DNA from: Danio rerio
Lineage: Eukaryota > Chordata > Actinopteri > Cypriniformes > Danionidae
Direction of reading: 5' to 3'
Assembly (NCBI RefSeq): GCF_049306965.1
Contig: NC_133180.1
Location: 28,845,001-28,909,000 of the forward strand
DNA length: 64,000 nucleotides
In this document: positions 46,670-58,300 of the stretch, in pieces
Position numbering within the stretch: the stretch's first letter is position 1
How the letters are laid out: every line of letters starts with the position of its first letter
The notes under the pieces: model-generated
The model's input: the letters and a program-made list of their open reading frames with translations, nothing else
Told to the model about the DNA's origin: nothing
Database searches by the model: none
Program-made: the position numbers and the translations under genes

Positions 46670-48302
46670 ATTTGAATTTAATTTATGCATGACACAGTAC
46701 TACAGTGTCATTTTGATGAATATCATATCGCTAATTGTTTATTAAAGGATCTTTTGTTGAATAAATGCTTTGAAATTGGGATGTCCTGAGAGAGACTGCA
46801 AACCCTATTTGGCCGTCGTCTTTGTGCATTGATGATGTTCATATTCATAAAAGATCAGTTAAGTTAGCGTTAACGTGCATTAATTTAATGTTTTAATATT
46901 TTTAAATGGTCACGCTGTAATAAAATGAGCATGCTCTAAAGCTTAAATGATTGTAAGGTTCTTTCATTACATTCCATAAAATATATGAACATTTAACATT
47001 AACTTCAAGTTAAACCGTAATAGTATATTCTGACATGAGTTTTTAATAGGACTTCAAGCAATGACCATTTTTGCCATTGAATTAATGCCATTCGCCCTGT
47101 ATGGAACCGTATCATCTTTTCCATAAGGTGGTACTTTTCCCCTGTTTTCTAAAAAACTACTGGTCTAAAAGACATCAATCACAATTTAGATTGTACAATG
47201 GGTATTCACCCAGAGAATGGTCACGCAAGCATGTTTATCTGGCTTTTAATGATAGAGGAGTGGTTTGAGAGTAGTGGTAGTTAGTCTTAAAATGGGACTT
47301 TGCCATTGCTTACCGCTACATTGAATATTCGGTCTGAATACGCCTGTGTTACTTCAAAACAGCACTATTTTTAATTGACTATAAACCATGTTGCACTTAG
47401 TTATTGACTGATAATGTGATTTCACTATTTGTATTTTGCAAGCAGAAAGTCTGAATGTGCAAAATTAAAACAAACTTTTTCCCAATTGATATGATGTTGC
47501 CGGTCACCTTGATGAATTTTTCCAGATTCCTCCTGATTTTTCCAGGCTGTTGTTAGTAACTGTGGAGTTAGTAACTGTGGAACTGTGTAGCATAAATAGC
47601 TTATGGTCTGAAGGCTTATGTAGTAGAATATAGGCTTAAACTTTGTGCTGTTGAGGATGTTTTCATCCACTCTTTAGTGGTTTATAGGATTTTTTGGCCA
47701 CAAATTCTTCTGTTTCACAGCAAATGCAATGTTTTTTTAGTGACAGCTTATTTTGACACATATTTGAGGAAAATGCTTTGGAATATTTTAGAAACTCAAC
47801 AATATATTCTGGGCTACCCTCTCAGTATGTCGGTGTTTTTGCCCTATTGACTTCCATTATAACAGGGTTTTTTGATTGTAAAGCCATGACACCATATACT
47901 CGTGCATTTTTGATAAGTGGTGTTTTTTTAGGTGATCTTTACTATTTTCTTTTTGGTTTTGTCATATTTATTAATGCTCAATTTTTAAGTCTTCATTTAT
48001 TGATATACTTCAGTTTTTATATATTTTATTTGTCGTGCCTTTCATAGCTTTATATATTTTATTTAGCTTTTTCTCATTTGTATTAGATTTGTTAGGTTTC
48101 ATTTTTTGTTGTACGTCAGATTCAACTTGTTTGCTTAAATACTGTTGCAGTTTTTGGATTTTTTTTTTCCACAGTTAAGATTCAAAACATCTTTCAAAGA
48201 ATTGTGGTTGTTCTTTCTGCGTAAACACTCAAAGCGAGAATCTTTAGAAATGGTAAATTAATAGGTAGGCATGCACAGTATGGCTGTTTATATGCAATTC
48301 TA

Positions 48303-48432
48303 TGTGGAGTTTTCATGTTCTCCCCGTGTTGGTGTGGGTTTCCTCCAGAGTGCTCCGGTTCCCCCACAGTCCAAACACGTGCGCTATAGGATGAATTGAA
48401 TAAACTAAATTGATCATTGTGTGTGTGGATGA
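48303..48432 (+). mobile_element. DANA-type SINE internal fragment
   Basis: TGTGGAGTTTTCATGTTCTC, CCCGTGTTGGTGTGGGTTTC, GTGCTCCGGTTCCCCCACAG and AATTGAATAAACTAAATTGA are the V-SINE core in plus orientation. Both the tRNA head and the 3' end are missing. Confidence 0.8.
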
Positions 48433-49500
48433 TTGTTTCCCAAATAGAGGTAAAGTAGTTGGTTTTATATTAGCACATTCTGACCTCTGCGTTCAATAAG
48501 TTTGTTAATCTGCAAGTAAAGAATCCAAATTCAAATATTTACCGTTGTAGTCAATTATGAGCCAAATGTCCACCACACTTTTTTTTGTCAAACTCGGCGT
48601 TTTAAAGGAGTATAAAAACACCTTCACCTCTATGAAGGTGATGTCATCGCTTTTTTGAGGGACCGCCTACAAACTATCAGTTTGTAAAATCAAGCTGCTA
48701 ACGTTCACTGTCCATAGTAAGCCTATACTACTTAATCTTAATAAAATCATCTGCAAACAATACATCACAGACATGTTTATGTATACATTATATTATAACA
48801 ATTTAAAAACAAAATTTATCAACATATAGAATTAGTAATTTAGAATAATACATTAGTATAGAATAGTAATTTTATATACTGATTATTGTGTTATGATTGA
48901 TGTATACACTTTACACAAGTATACATGTTCATGTGTAATATGAATAATTAAATGTGTTTTTTTTTTCTTACTCTTCTTCTTTCCTCATTATTTACAGATT
49001 GTACGCAAGCAAAAGATGGCCAGATTGAGACTTGTGAACTTCACCACTGGGTCCCTCCTTTAAAATGTTACTCTGCTAAAGTACATGTGAATAAAGAAAT
49101 AATTTCAAGACGACATAACAGTGTCAAGGAATGAGTGCTGCTCACGTGGGAGAAAAGAGTCCAAAATGAGAATCTATTCATTTGGGTATTCACAATACTA
49201 TTGTTCACTTTTAAATATATATATATATTTTTTTTTTTTTTGCACAATATTTTTATACGTAATTGCTACATATAACATAGTAATGTAATAAGTTGTACTT
49301 TCCTTACAGATTCAGTGAGATTCTTGCCAATGTATGTTTCATGTCCCATGTGTCAATATAGATCTGCAATCAGAAGACCAGCTGACCTTTTGTGATTTGT
49401 GTTTGGTATCAATGAAATTACATGATAATGTGATCAAATAGGAGATGTAATGCATTTATTCTATTCTATAATTATCATTGAGTATGAAATGTGCTTTTTA

Positions 49501-49506
49501 AATAAA
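49501..49506 (+). terminator. Polyadenylation signal of the candidate transcript
   Basis: AATAAA followed by CTTGCCTTGAAATTGG. The satellite-like array begins within about 25 bp. Confidence 0.55.
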
Positions 49507-49524
49507 CTTGCCTTGAAATTGGCA

Positions 49525-50275
49525 GTATTGATGAACATTATTATTGCTGATGGCCGATTTTAATTTGAAACTCCTATAATGATTTTGAAACAAAATATTA
49601 ATAAATTTTACATTTAAACGGAAAAAAAAACTAGAAAATATGCTTTAAAAGTTCATCATAATTGTTGTGCATATTAGTAAAATAATTTTGTAATTTTATA
49701 TAATTTATATAGTTTAATAATTTTGGTTAAACTAATATATTTTACAGTACTGTTTTACACCTGTAAATGTATTGAAGGTTGATTATAGGCAAACTTAAAC
49801 AAAACGAGAAAAATATTGAAATAAAAATTATCAGTAAAACAATTGATGTGAGTACACCACAACATATAGATTGATGTGAGGAAATTTGGTTAAAATACGA
49901 TGTATAAAGAACATAATTTTATATTTTTAAATAAAAATATTAAATGCATGCAGTGGTTGTAAGCAAACTTAAAAAAAATACAAAATAATATTAAAAGAGA
50001 TATTATTAGTAAAAGAAATGAGTACACTAAAACATGTAGACAAATGCTGGAAAGAATATGCTGACAATAAAATATTTTTATTTAAAAAAAATAAAAGACA
50101 TTAATGACTTTGACTTAAGGCTAACATAAAGGCAACAAAAATTATATAATATTCTTAAAAGAATTTAAATAAGTACAACAAAAAATAAAGTAATGCTTGA
50201 AAATCAATACCACCATCACCACCACCATTGAAATCATAAAACCACAGTCTTCATTTTATGTTGTACTCACATCAA
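49525..50275 (-). repeat. Satellite-like array, inverted left part
   Basis: The segment 49530-49690 is the reverse complement of the monomer seen at 50270-50440, sharing ATGATTTTGAAACAA, GAAAATATGCTTTAAAAGTT and AATTGTTGTG. Further units spaced about 150-175 bp follow: ATTGATGTGAGTAC near 49849, AAATGAGTACACTAAAAC near 50018, AATAAGTACAACAAAAAATA near 50167; and GGCAAACTTAAAC near 49788 versus AGCAAACTTAAAA near 49961. Confidence 0.65.
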
Positions 50276-51131
50276 TTATTTTACTATTGTTCACAACAAT
50301 TATTATGGTAAACTTTTAAAGCATATTTTCTATAGTGTTTTTTTTTTTTTTTTTTTTTGGAATGTAAATATATATTAATATCTTGTTTCAAAATCATTGT
50401 AGGATTAAGAAATTAAAATCAGACATCAATAATTATATTATCTATCACTCACAGGTAAATTTTTATAACTACATGTTGTAAATGAATTTATATTTATAAG
50501 CATAATTTCTGTAGTGTGCTTTTCATCACAGTGAATTTAAATATCTTAATATCTTGTTGCCCAATCACTTTAGCATCAACAAATTATTCATAATATCCCC
50601 TATCACTCACAAGTAGCCTTATACATGTATATGTTGTAAACAAATGTATATTAATGTTTATAAGAATGTTTCTACAGTATATATTTTTCATGGTAAAGGT
50701 AGATATCTTAATATTTTGTTTCACAATCATTGTAGGATTAACAAATTAATATTAGACATCAGCAATTATATTGTCTATCACTCACAAGTAGCTTTTCATA
50801 AATATATCTTGTAATTAAATTTATATTGATAATTATTAGCATATTTTCCACAGCATGTTTTGTCAACACAGATATCGTAATATCTTGTTGTGAATTCATT
50901 GTAGGATCAACAAATTAATATCAGAAATCAGTAATAATATCAATTATCACTCAAGTAAGTTTTAAGAAATATATGATGTAAAAATTGTAATTAATATTTA
51001 TGACCATAATCGCTGTAGTGTGGGTTTTTCATGAATGTAAACATCTTAATATCTTGTTACACTTTAATGGTAGCGTCAACAAATTATTATCAGACATCAG
51101 CAATAATATTATCTATCACTCACAAGTAGCT

Positions 51132-51243
<112 letters not shown>

Positions 51244-51495
51244 CTTGTAAATACATTTAAATTGATAATCATAAGTATATTTTTCACAGCATATGTTTTT
51301 TCATGGTCAACACAGATATCTTAATATCTTGTGAAATCATTGTAGGATCAACAAATTAAATCCAGCCACCAGCAATAATATTATCTATCACTCACAAGTA
51401 ATTTTTTATAAATATATTATGTATATTAATTTATATTAATATGTCTGTGCATAATTTCTGCAGTGTGTATTTTTAATGAACCTAAATTTATCTTG

Positions 51496-51497
<2 letters not shown>

Positions 51498-51550
<53 letters not shown>
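51498..51550. repeat. (TA)n inside the array
   Basis: About 26 TA units replace the middle of a monomer between ATCTTGT and CATCACTCACAAGTA. Confidence 0.95.
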
Positions 51551-51551
<1 letters not shown>

Positions 51552-52700
51552 TCACTCACAAGTACATTTTGAGAAATATATGGTTTACATTAATTTATAT
51601 TCATATTTATGTGCATAATTTCTGTAGTGTGTGTTTTTCAACGTAAATGTAAAAATCTTAATTTCCTAATGTCCTAGTGTAGGAAAAACAAATTAAAATC
51701 AGACATCAGTAATAATATTATCTATCACTCAAAAGGACCTTTATGCACAATTTCTGTAGTGTGTTTTTCATGGTTAATGTAAACATCTTAATATCTTGTT
51801 TCACAATCATTATAGGGTCAGCAAATGAACATCAGACATCAGTAATACTATTGTCTATCACTCACAAGCACCGTTTAATAAATATGTTAGATATGAATTA
51901 ATATTTGTGAGCATAATTTCTGTAGTGTGTTTTTCATGAATGTAAATATCTTAATATTTTTTAGTGAAATAAATGTAGGATAAAGAAATAAAATCCAGCC
52001 ACCAGCAATAATATTATCTATCACTCACAAGTAGCTTTCATAAATATGTTTTGTAAATAAATTTATATTGATAATTCTAAGCATATTTTCATACAGTTTG
52101 TTTTTTATGGTAAATGCTTTTATGGTATCTTAATATCTTGTTTTACAATTATTGTAGGATCAATAAATTGACATCAGACATAAATAATTATATTATCTAT
52201 CACTCACAAGTACATTTTCATAAATATATTTTGTAACATAATTTATATTAATATTTGTGTGCATAATTTCTGTAGTGTGTTTTTCATTTTGCGTGTAGAT
52301 GTCTTAATTTCTTTAAGTCCAACCATTGTAGCGTCAACAGATTAATATCAGACATCAGTAATAATATTGTCTATCACTCATAAGTAGCTTTTCATAAATA
52401 TATTTTGTAAATAAATTTATATTGATAATTCTAATCATATTTTTCATGGTAAAACACAGATATCGTAATGTCTTGTCCAGTCATTGTAGGATCAACAAGT
52501 TAATATCAGACAGTCATAATATCCCTTATCACCCACAAGCACTTTTTGAGAAATATATTGTGTAAAAAATTTAATTAATATGTGACCATCATTTCTGTAA
52601 TGTTTTTCATGAATGCAAATATGCTAACATCTTGTTGTGAAATCACTGTAGCGTCAACAAATATCAGACATCAGTAATAATATTAACTATCACTCACATG

Positions 52701-54106
52701 TATGGGCGTAAATCTGATTTAACAGTAGGGGGGGACAATCAATATAAAATTTCTTTCGAGCATTTTTTTGAGGGGGACAAATAATACAGCCGAATTGTAC
52801 AAATAAAGATATGTCCCCGCAGTTTAAAATAGTTTATTGATTTCATTATTATTATAGCATGCAGACTACGTCATTATGATTATTTTTTTAAACGTTTTAT
52901 TAGGTTTAAAGATAAAGCAAATTTTTCATCGAAACTATTTATTGCATTGTTTGTTGTGTTGTTTACAGTCAACAGACTGACTCCTGAAGCAGAATAAATG
53001 CAGGAAAATACATTTTCCATACTCATAATAAGTAGTTTACATTACACTTGTTAAATTGACCGATCATATTGTAAATAGGTGAGCCTGTGAAGTTAATCTG
53101 CTAAACAGCCACAACTCCAAAAACATTAAAAAAAAAAATTTCACCCCCCCATAAGAATTGTCATTATCCCTTCAATAATGCACAACACCCTTACCTGACA
53201 CTGTACATCTGACTGACCCTGCTCTGCCTGTTCCCCAATCATTTATTTCTCCTTTGTCTGTGATTGATATTGTGACATTACTATTTTCATAAGCACTCAT
53301 TCTTAAAGCCAAATTGCTTAATATGTGAACTTTTTGTACTTGGCGTTTAGCTGCACTGAAAAATGATCTTACGTCCATTTTCTCTGTCATGTTATCCAAT
53401 GCATGACACTGCCAGGCAAGTTTATTTATACTGTACCACATTTTATAAACAATGTGCTTTACATAAAGAATGTAAAACTATTATAAAAATAATCACAACA
53501 ATAAAAACAAGTACATTTTTTATTTCAAATTAATTTTCACTTAAGAACAGAATAGAAACTGATTATACAAAATACAGTGGGGTTAGACTGTACGTAGCAC
53601 AGTGCTCATTTAGCAAATACACAGCTAAACAATATGCTAATTGTGTTCGTTAATGTTAAGTTAACATTATGCTAAGTCGTCACAAATAAAACAATGCATG
53701 GGAAACGGCTTTGGCGTTGCAACCATAGGTTGCAACAAGCTAACGTTAACGCTAACTAGATGAGTCCTTTTTACTGCTAATACAGCAGATTCGTGGACAA
53801 TTACGTCGGTAAACAGCATTTTTGCTGCAAAAAAAAATTATTAACGAGTCTTTATTAACTAAATTGAAGAGAATTGTTTCATTTAAGTTGGATAAAATCC
53901 CCTACTTACTTTCTGAAATTCAACATTTACTCAGCCAAACCTGCAGCTGCACACCTGACGTGTGCTTGTGTGCGAGTAGGTGAGAAGAGCTGGGGAAATC
54001 ACGCAGTGGACTGAATCACTCTGATGAAGGGGAGGGGGAACTCAACTGTTTCTAAATGCTTTTTAAATGATGAATGCGGTTTTCTTTCTACTTAGTAAAT
54101 TATTTT

Positions 54107-54173
<67 letters not shown>

Positions 54174-54217
54174 CTCGAATGGGAGGGGACATGTCCCCCC
54201 CGGGATTTACGCCCATG
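52701..54217 (-). mobile_element. hAT transposon derivative inserted in the array
   Basis: The 1517-bp element has a perfect 8-bp duplication CTCACATG (52693-52700, 54218-54225). Its ends are TATGGGCGTAAATC and, in reverse complement, CATGGGCGTAAATC. Just inside both ends are G-runs, TAGGGGGGGACA and GGGGGGGACATGTCCC. The minus strand has an 89-codon frame at 53172-53441 with MDVRSFFSAAKRQVQK, like the start of the TTF-type zinc-finger hAT transposases. The rest of a transposase is absent, so it is an internally deleted copy. A (TA)n tract lies at 54109-54170. Confidence 0.85.
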
Positions 54218-54450
54218 CTCACATGCACTTTTTGACAAATATATGGTGTAAAATCTGTATTAATTATGACCATAATTTCTGTAGTGTGTGTTTTTCATGA
54301 AGGTAAATATCTTTATCTTGTTTTGAAATCACTGTAGGATAAAGGAAATTAATATCAGACATCTGCAATATTATCTATCACGCACAAGTTTGGAGAAATA
54401 TATGGTGTGTGTGTATGTGTAAGCTAATGGTTTTTTTATTACAAAGTATT
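54218..54450 (+). repeat. Satellite-like array, right remainder
   Basis: After the hAT element the array resumes with GCACTTTTTGACAAATATAT, TTTCTGTAGTGTGTGTTTTT, TAATATCAGACATCTGCAAT and a last TATCACGCACAAG at 54376. It decays after GGAGAAATATATGG. Confidence 0.85.
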
Positions 54451-55560
54451 GCAGGGCTCTAGAGTGCTCAGATTTCTTGATGGTGCAACTAAAAATTCTA
54501 TTCGAAGGGGAAAATTAAATGAATTTTCTATAAGTATCGTTAAGGAAATATTTACAAAATGAACTTGCTTTTGGTTATATCTATATCTGTTTTGCGCACG
54601 TGCACGTACACGCACTCTTGCTCACCAGCAGCAGTTGATTGATACATGCTGCTTAAAGGCGCTACCAATGTACCGAGCGGCAGGTGTTCCAATTTTAAAG
54701 TGTCTTATTTTTTTAATCTCTCAAATTAGGCTAACATAATCTCCCTCTGAGATATTAGTTCAATTATGTGCTGTATGCTATTGACCAACAGCCCCTGTTT
54801 ACAGTTTACACACTGCAGATCCACAGTTCTGATATGAATTACTTGTTTTAAATGACAGTGAGACATGCTATATTTAGTTTTTATTTTAAAATATACATTA
54901 TAATCCAGTACAAAGTAAAATAATATTTATTAATGGCCTATTAGCAGCGTATAGCCGTTAAGCTTAAATAGTCTAAGTATGTTTTTTATTAATATTAAAA
55001 CTAATTACAAACGAGCCACCTTTTGATTATTTCGTTTGCGTATGTTTTTATTAAACGAGAAATGCAATGAGTTGTATTTTGGTTTTAATTTTATTAGACA
55101 TATAATAGCCATTTAGGCAACACTACTTCTATAACATTAGCTCTGTTTGCCTTTTTACAGATATCCCACAGATCAGAGGCGCCTGCAGCCTTAAGGTTGG
55201 CACACAGCGGATGAACCGCTCAGCACCGCTACACGGCGTGCACATGACAGTTGATAGTATCAAACACCAGACGCGCACATTCGCATGGTATTTAAGAGGA
55301 AACTAATCAGATGGCGCTCTGTGGCGCGGCAGAAATATGAACTGTGTCCTGAGTCGTGGCTGGGCGCAGTTGACTTGGTGCGCCGATGTGTGTACCCTGA
55401 TAGAAACCTATATTTAGAATTGTAAAAAGCATGGCGCTGTGTGGCACAACGGTGTTTTTCAGTGGCCTTCAGCATTGTTGGGTCTGGCATACTGCTTCTT
55501 CGTTTTCGCATAGTTTGAAACATTTATCAGAGTTTTATATTGATTAAAATAAAAAATGAG
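54451..55560. other. Repeat-like region without a supported gene
   Basis: GCAGGGCTCTAGAGTGCTCA at about 54453 resembles the end of a dispersed fish DNA element. A GC-rich block at 55160-55500 (CACCGCTACACGGCGTGCAC, GGTGCGCCGATGTGTG) looks like a second one. The minus-strand open frame across it lacks homology. Confidence 0.4.
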
Positions 55561-55956
55561 AAATGTCTTATTTATAATGTCTTTTCTGTTTTATAACATT
55601 ATACAGTTTCCATCACACACTTTTGAAGATGCAGGTTACATTTCAAATAATTAGGCAAAACCATATCACTGTCCCACATATGTAAACGTAAAAAACATTT
55701 TAAGTAGTCATCTTGCGCTTTGTGAATGATTTTCTGCTCAAGTGCATCAAATGTGAGGTGATTTAAAAGGGGGTGGGACATGTAATGCTAGAGAATATGT
55801 GATTGGTCAAGATTTGATGAGAAACCAGTATAAGTTGATGTGAAAAAAAGTCGTTAAGCAATTTCAGTGGATTTCGGTAACAAACTGCTAGCGTTAAATG
55901 TTTCTATCGGTTTTAAATCTTATAAATGTAAATTGTCACTCTATGGAGCACACTAG

Positions 55957-56268
55957 CTCAGGGGTTCCCAATTTTTTCAGCCCATCGCCACTAAAATAAT
56001 GCCAATGACTCACGACCCCCACTATTTTTCAGAGGTGGTTAGAAACATAAATGTTAAATACAAGGGTGCTCACACACACACACACCAATATGCCTATAAA
56101 AATGATCAAATTCATAACACAAAGTGTAATCTATACAGTTTTTTATAGTAATTTATTCTATTTAATATGAACCTCACCTAATGAGACTGGTTGGCACATC
56201 GTTTGCAGCACAAGTCTATTCTTGTTTAGTTTTTGAGAGCACCACTTTAAGATCATTCTCTATCAGAG
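55957..56268. mobile_element. Interspersed repeat with hAT-like end, copy 2 (interrupted)
   Basis: Begins CAGGGGTTCCCAATTTTTTC and matches copy 1 (714-1015), including ATGCCAATGACTCACGACC and GAACCTCACCTAATGAGACT. Similarity breaks at GATCATTCTCTAT, where another element enters. Confidence 0.6.
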
Positions 56269-57511
56269 TGTCCGCGAGGTCTTAAGTCTAAAATTAAAAA
56301 AATAAAAATTTTAGGCCTTAAAAAGTCTTAAATTTGTTGTTCTAGGTCTTAAATATTTAATTATTTCAGCTAGCGGAGCGCACTAAATTTTTTAAACTTG
56401 AGCAAACTGTGCGTGGTGCCACACTTAATTTCAGTTGAATATGAATCACTTTGAAAAGATTTTGTCTGAAACAGGTACGACTGTACATACACCTTTATGA
56501 TCTAAAAACTAGATCAACAATAATTATTAGCTAGTGATTGCAAAAGCAGTGGGAAAGGTGGAAAGTTTTTGTTAAAGTTTGGAAAAACCTGAGGGATATG
56601 TTTGTTAAAACAAAAAGAGGTCATGGCAAAAATGACCCAGGTACACAATTACAAAACATGTTTTTCCACCATTTATAGGTTTTAAAAATGTAATAGTTAC
56701 AAAACTATTATTGAGGAACAAATTATTTCTCTGATAACTGGAAAAAATATACAATATACTAATGCCCTGTTTTTCTAGGCTTTATTGATGATAATCGTAA
56801 GGAATGTTGAACCATTATTGCATTTTAGCATATCAGTAGAGGACAGAAACTAACCAGCCAGTAATGTGTGAACTGTAGAGAGGACAAAATAAAATAAAAA
56901 GTCAGTATTTTTAGTAAGTACTTTTTTTGTTTTTGTTTTTATTCTTTCCACAATAAAAAATATTATTGTGGAGCAACCATTAATGTTTATCTTTAATAGG
57001 TAGAACTGCCCGAGATATGAACAAAAGCAAGTGATGCATCAAAGTTTTATTTACAAAAATCTTGAATGGTTATAAAAATCTTTCTAATCAATAAAATAAT
57101 TTATTAAAATAATATAAATAATTAGTTAAAAAATCTTGTGCGATATTAATGATATGACAGTTCTGGAAACTTCCTACTTCTCTGTTTATCCGTCTTGACT
57201 TTTAACTGCCTCTGTCATTTTAAAGAGCCTCGTCCGAGGTGAGCGCAGTCAGCGAAGCTGCGGGATGCGGCACCAAGCAAAAGTATAAGTCAGCCTTAAG
57301 ATGTTTGTTTGTTTTTTTCCTGTAGTTCAATGATGCATCTAACCTGTCTTCAGTACTGTTCAATTTGAATACATTTATTTTGCCACTAATTTTGTGATTT
57401 TTGCATTTTCTCTTTGTTTTTGTTATTGTGATATAGGTCTTAAATTTAATACTTCATGGTTTTAAAAAGGTCTTAAATTTAACATTTGGATATCAGTAAA
57501 AACCCTGCTTC
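56269..57511. mobile_element. Element nested in the preceding repeat
   Basis: Left CAGAGTGTCCGCGAGGTCTT with AAAAAGTCTTAAATTTG, and right AAAAAGGTCTTAAATTTAAC with AAAACCCTG. GTCTTAAATTT recurs as a direct motif near both ends, as in other elements of this style. No open frame and no clean 8-bp duplication were found. Confidence 0.5.
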
Positions 57512-57653
57512 AGAGCTGTTTTAGTTCTTATTTGTGGCATACATTTAACAAGGTACTAGAAATATTAACTAGCTAATTTGCATGGAATTGCTCATATATA
57601 AAAAAGCAACATTAAAAATAAACTACTATTAATAGTGTATTTATTTCACATTT

Positions 57654-58300
57654 CAGACCCGTAGCCAGGTCAGGTTTGGGTGGTTCGGTAGACCCACCCT
57701 CACTAACAAATGTGCAGAATTTGTCCCATTCATGAGCTCATTTGTCCTATTTTGAATGCTATGCTATCATAAATAGTAAAAAGTAACCCATCAAAAAAGG
57801 CTTTAAGAGTTAACCAGTGGTGGAAAATGCAAGCAATTATTTTTTAAGAGTCCAACATCCAGCTGTACAAGAAAACATCTGACATAAGCAAAGTCATCTT
57901 TTATTTTTTTTAAAGAAAGGCTAGGAAAATTGTGAAGCTCTAAATTATTATTATTATGTTTAATTTTTTATTATTTAAAGGGTCAAATTCTGACTGAGGA
58001 AAGTCGAATGTGCTGGCCAGTGTTATTTGTCTAATAAATTACAATAGGCTACAGTTTTGAATGTATTTTTTTTTCTAATCATATATGATGTAATAAATTT
58101 GTATTTTAAAAATAAATGTCATATTTCTTTATTCTAAATATTTACTAAATATATTTGGTACATCAAAAAGTGTGGTGACCATCCAACAAGCTAATTCAGC
58201 TAAAAATGGTGCTTTAAATGTCACTTAACGTTAAATTCAGTATTTAAGCAAAAAGTTCCAGAACCCCACTACCCCCATCACCAGGCTGGCTACAGGCCTG
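57654..58300 (-). mobile_element. 647-bp element with terminal inverted repeats, copy 2
   Basis: Left CAGACCCGTAGCCAG and, in reverse complement, right CAGGCCTGTAGCCAG. The interior ATGAGCTCATTTGTCCTATT near the left end corresponds, reversed, to the right part of 18710-19396. Non-coding. Confidence 0.7.

Larger units (their letters stand above)
45625..49525 (+). ncRNA. Candidate two-exon transcript, coding status unresolved
   Basis: Exon 1 (about 45625-45791) ends TTTAAAAAG before GTATGT. Exon 2 (48998 to about 49525) follows TTTCCTCATTATTTACAG and ends near AATAAA at 49501. The first ATG (45660) opens 38 codons. A second (45691) opens a 43-residue basic frame that crosses the splice junction (MKPICKAALKRLYASKRWPD is its end). 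An internal frame in exon 2 (ELHHWVPPLKCYSAK) is blocked upstream in exon 1. I do not recognise any of these. The promoter block (CRE, GC box, TATA) supports transcription; a long non-coding RNA or micropeptide gene are both possible. Confidence 0.45.

Noticed and set aside
55260-55523. Minus-strand 87-codon frame
   Set aside because: Basic and low in homology, located in a GC-rich block that looks like a transposon piece.
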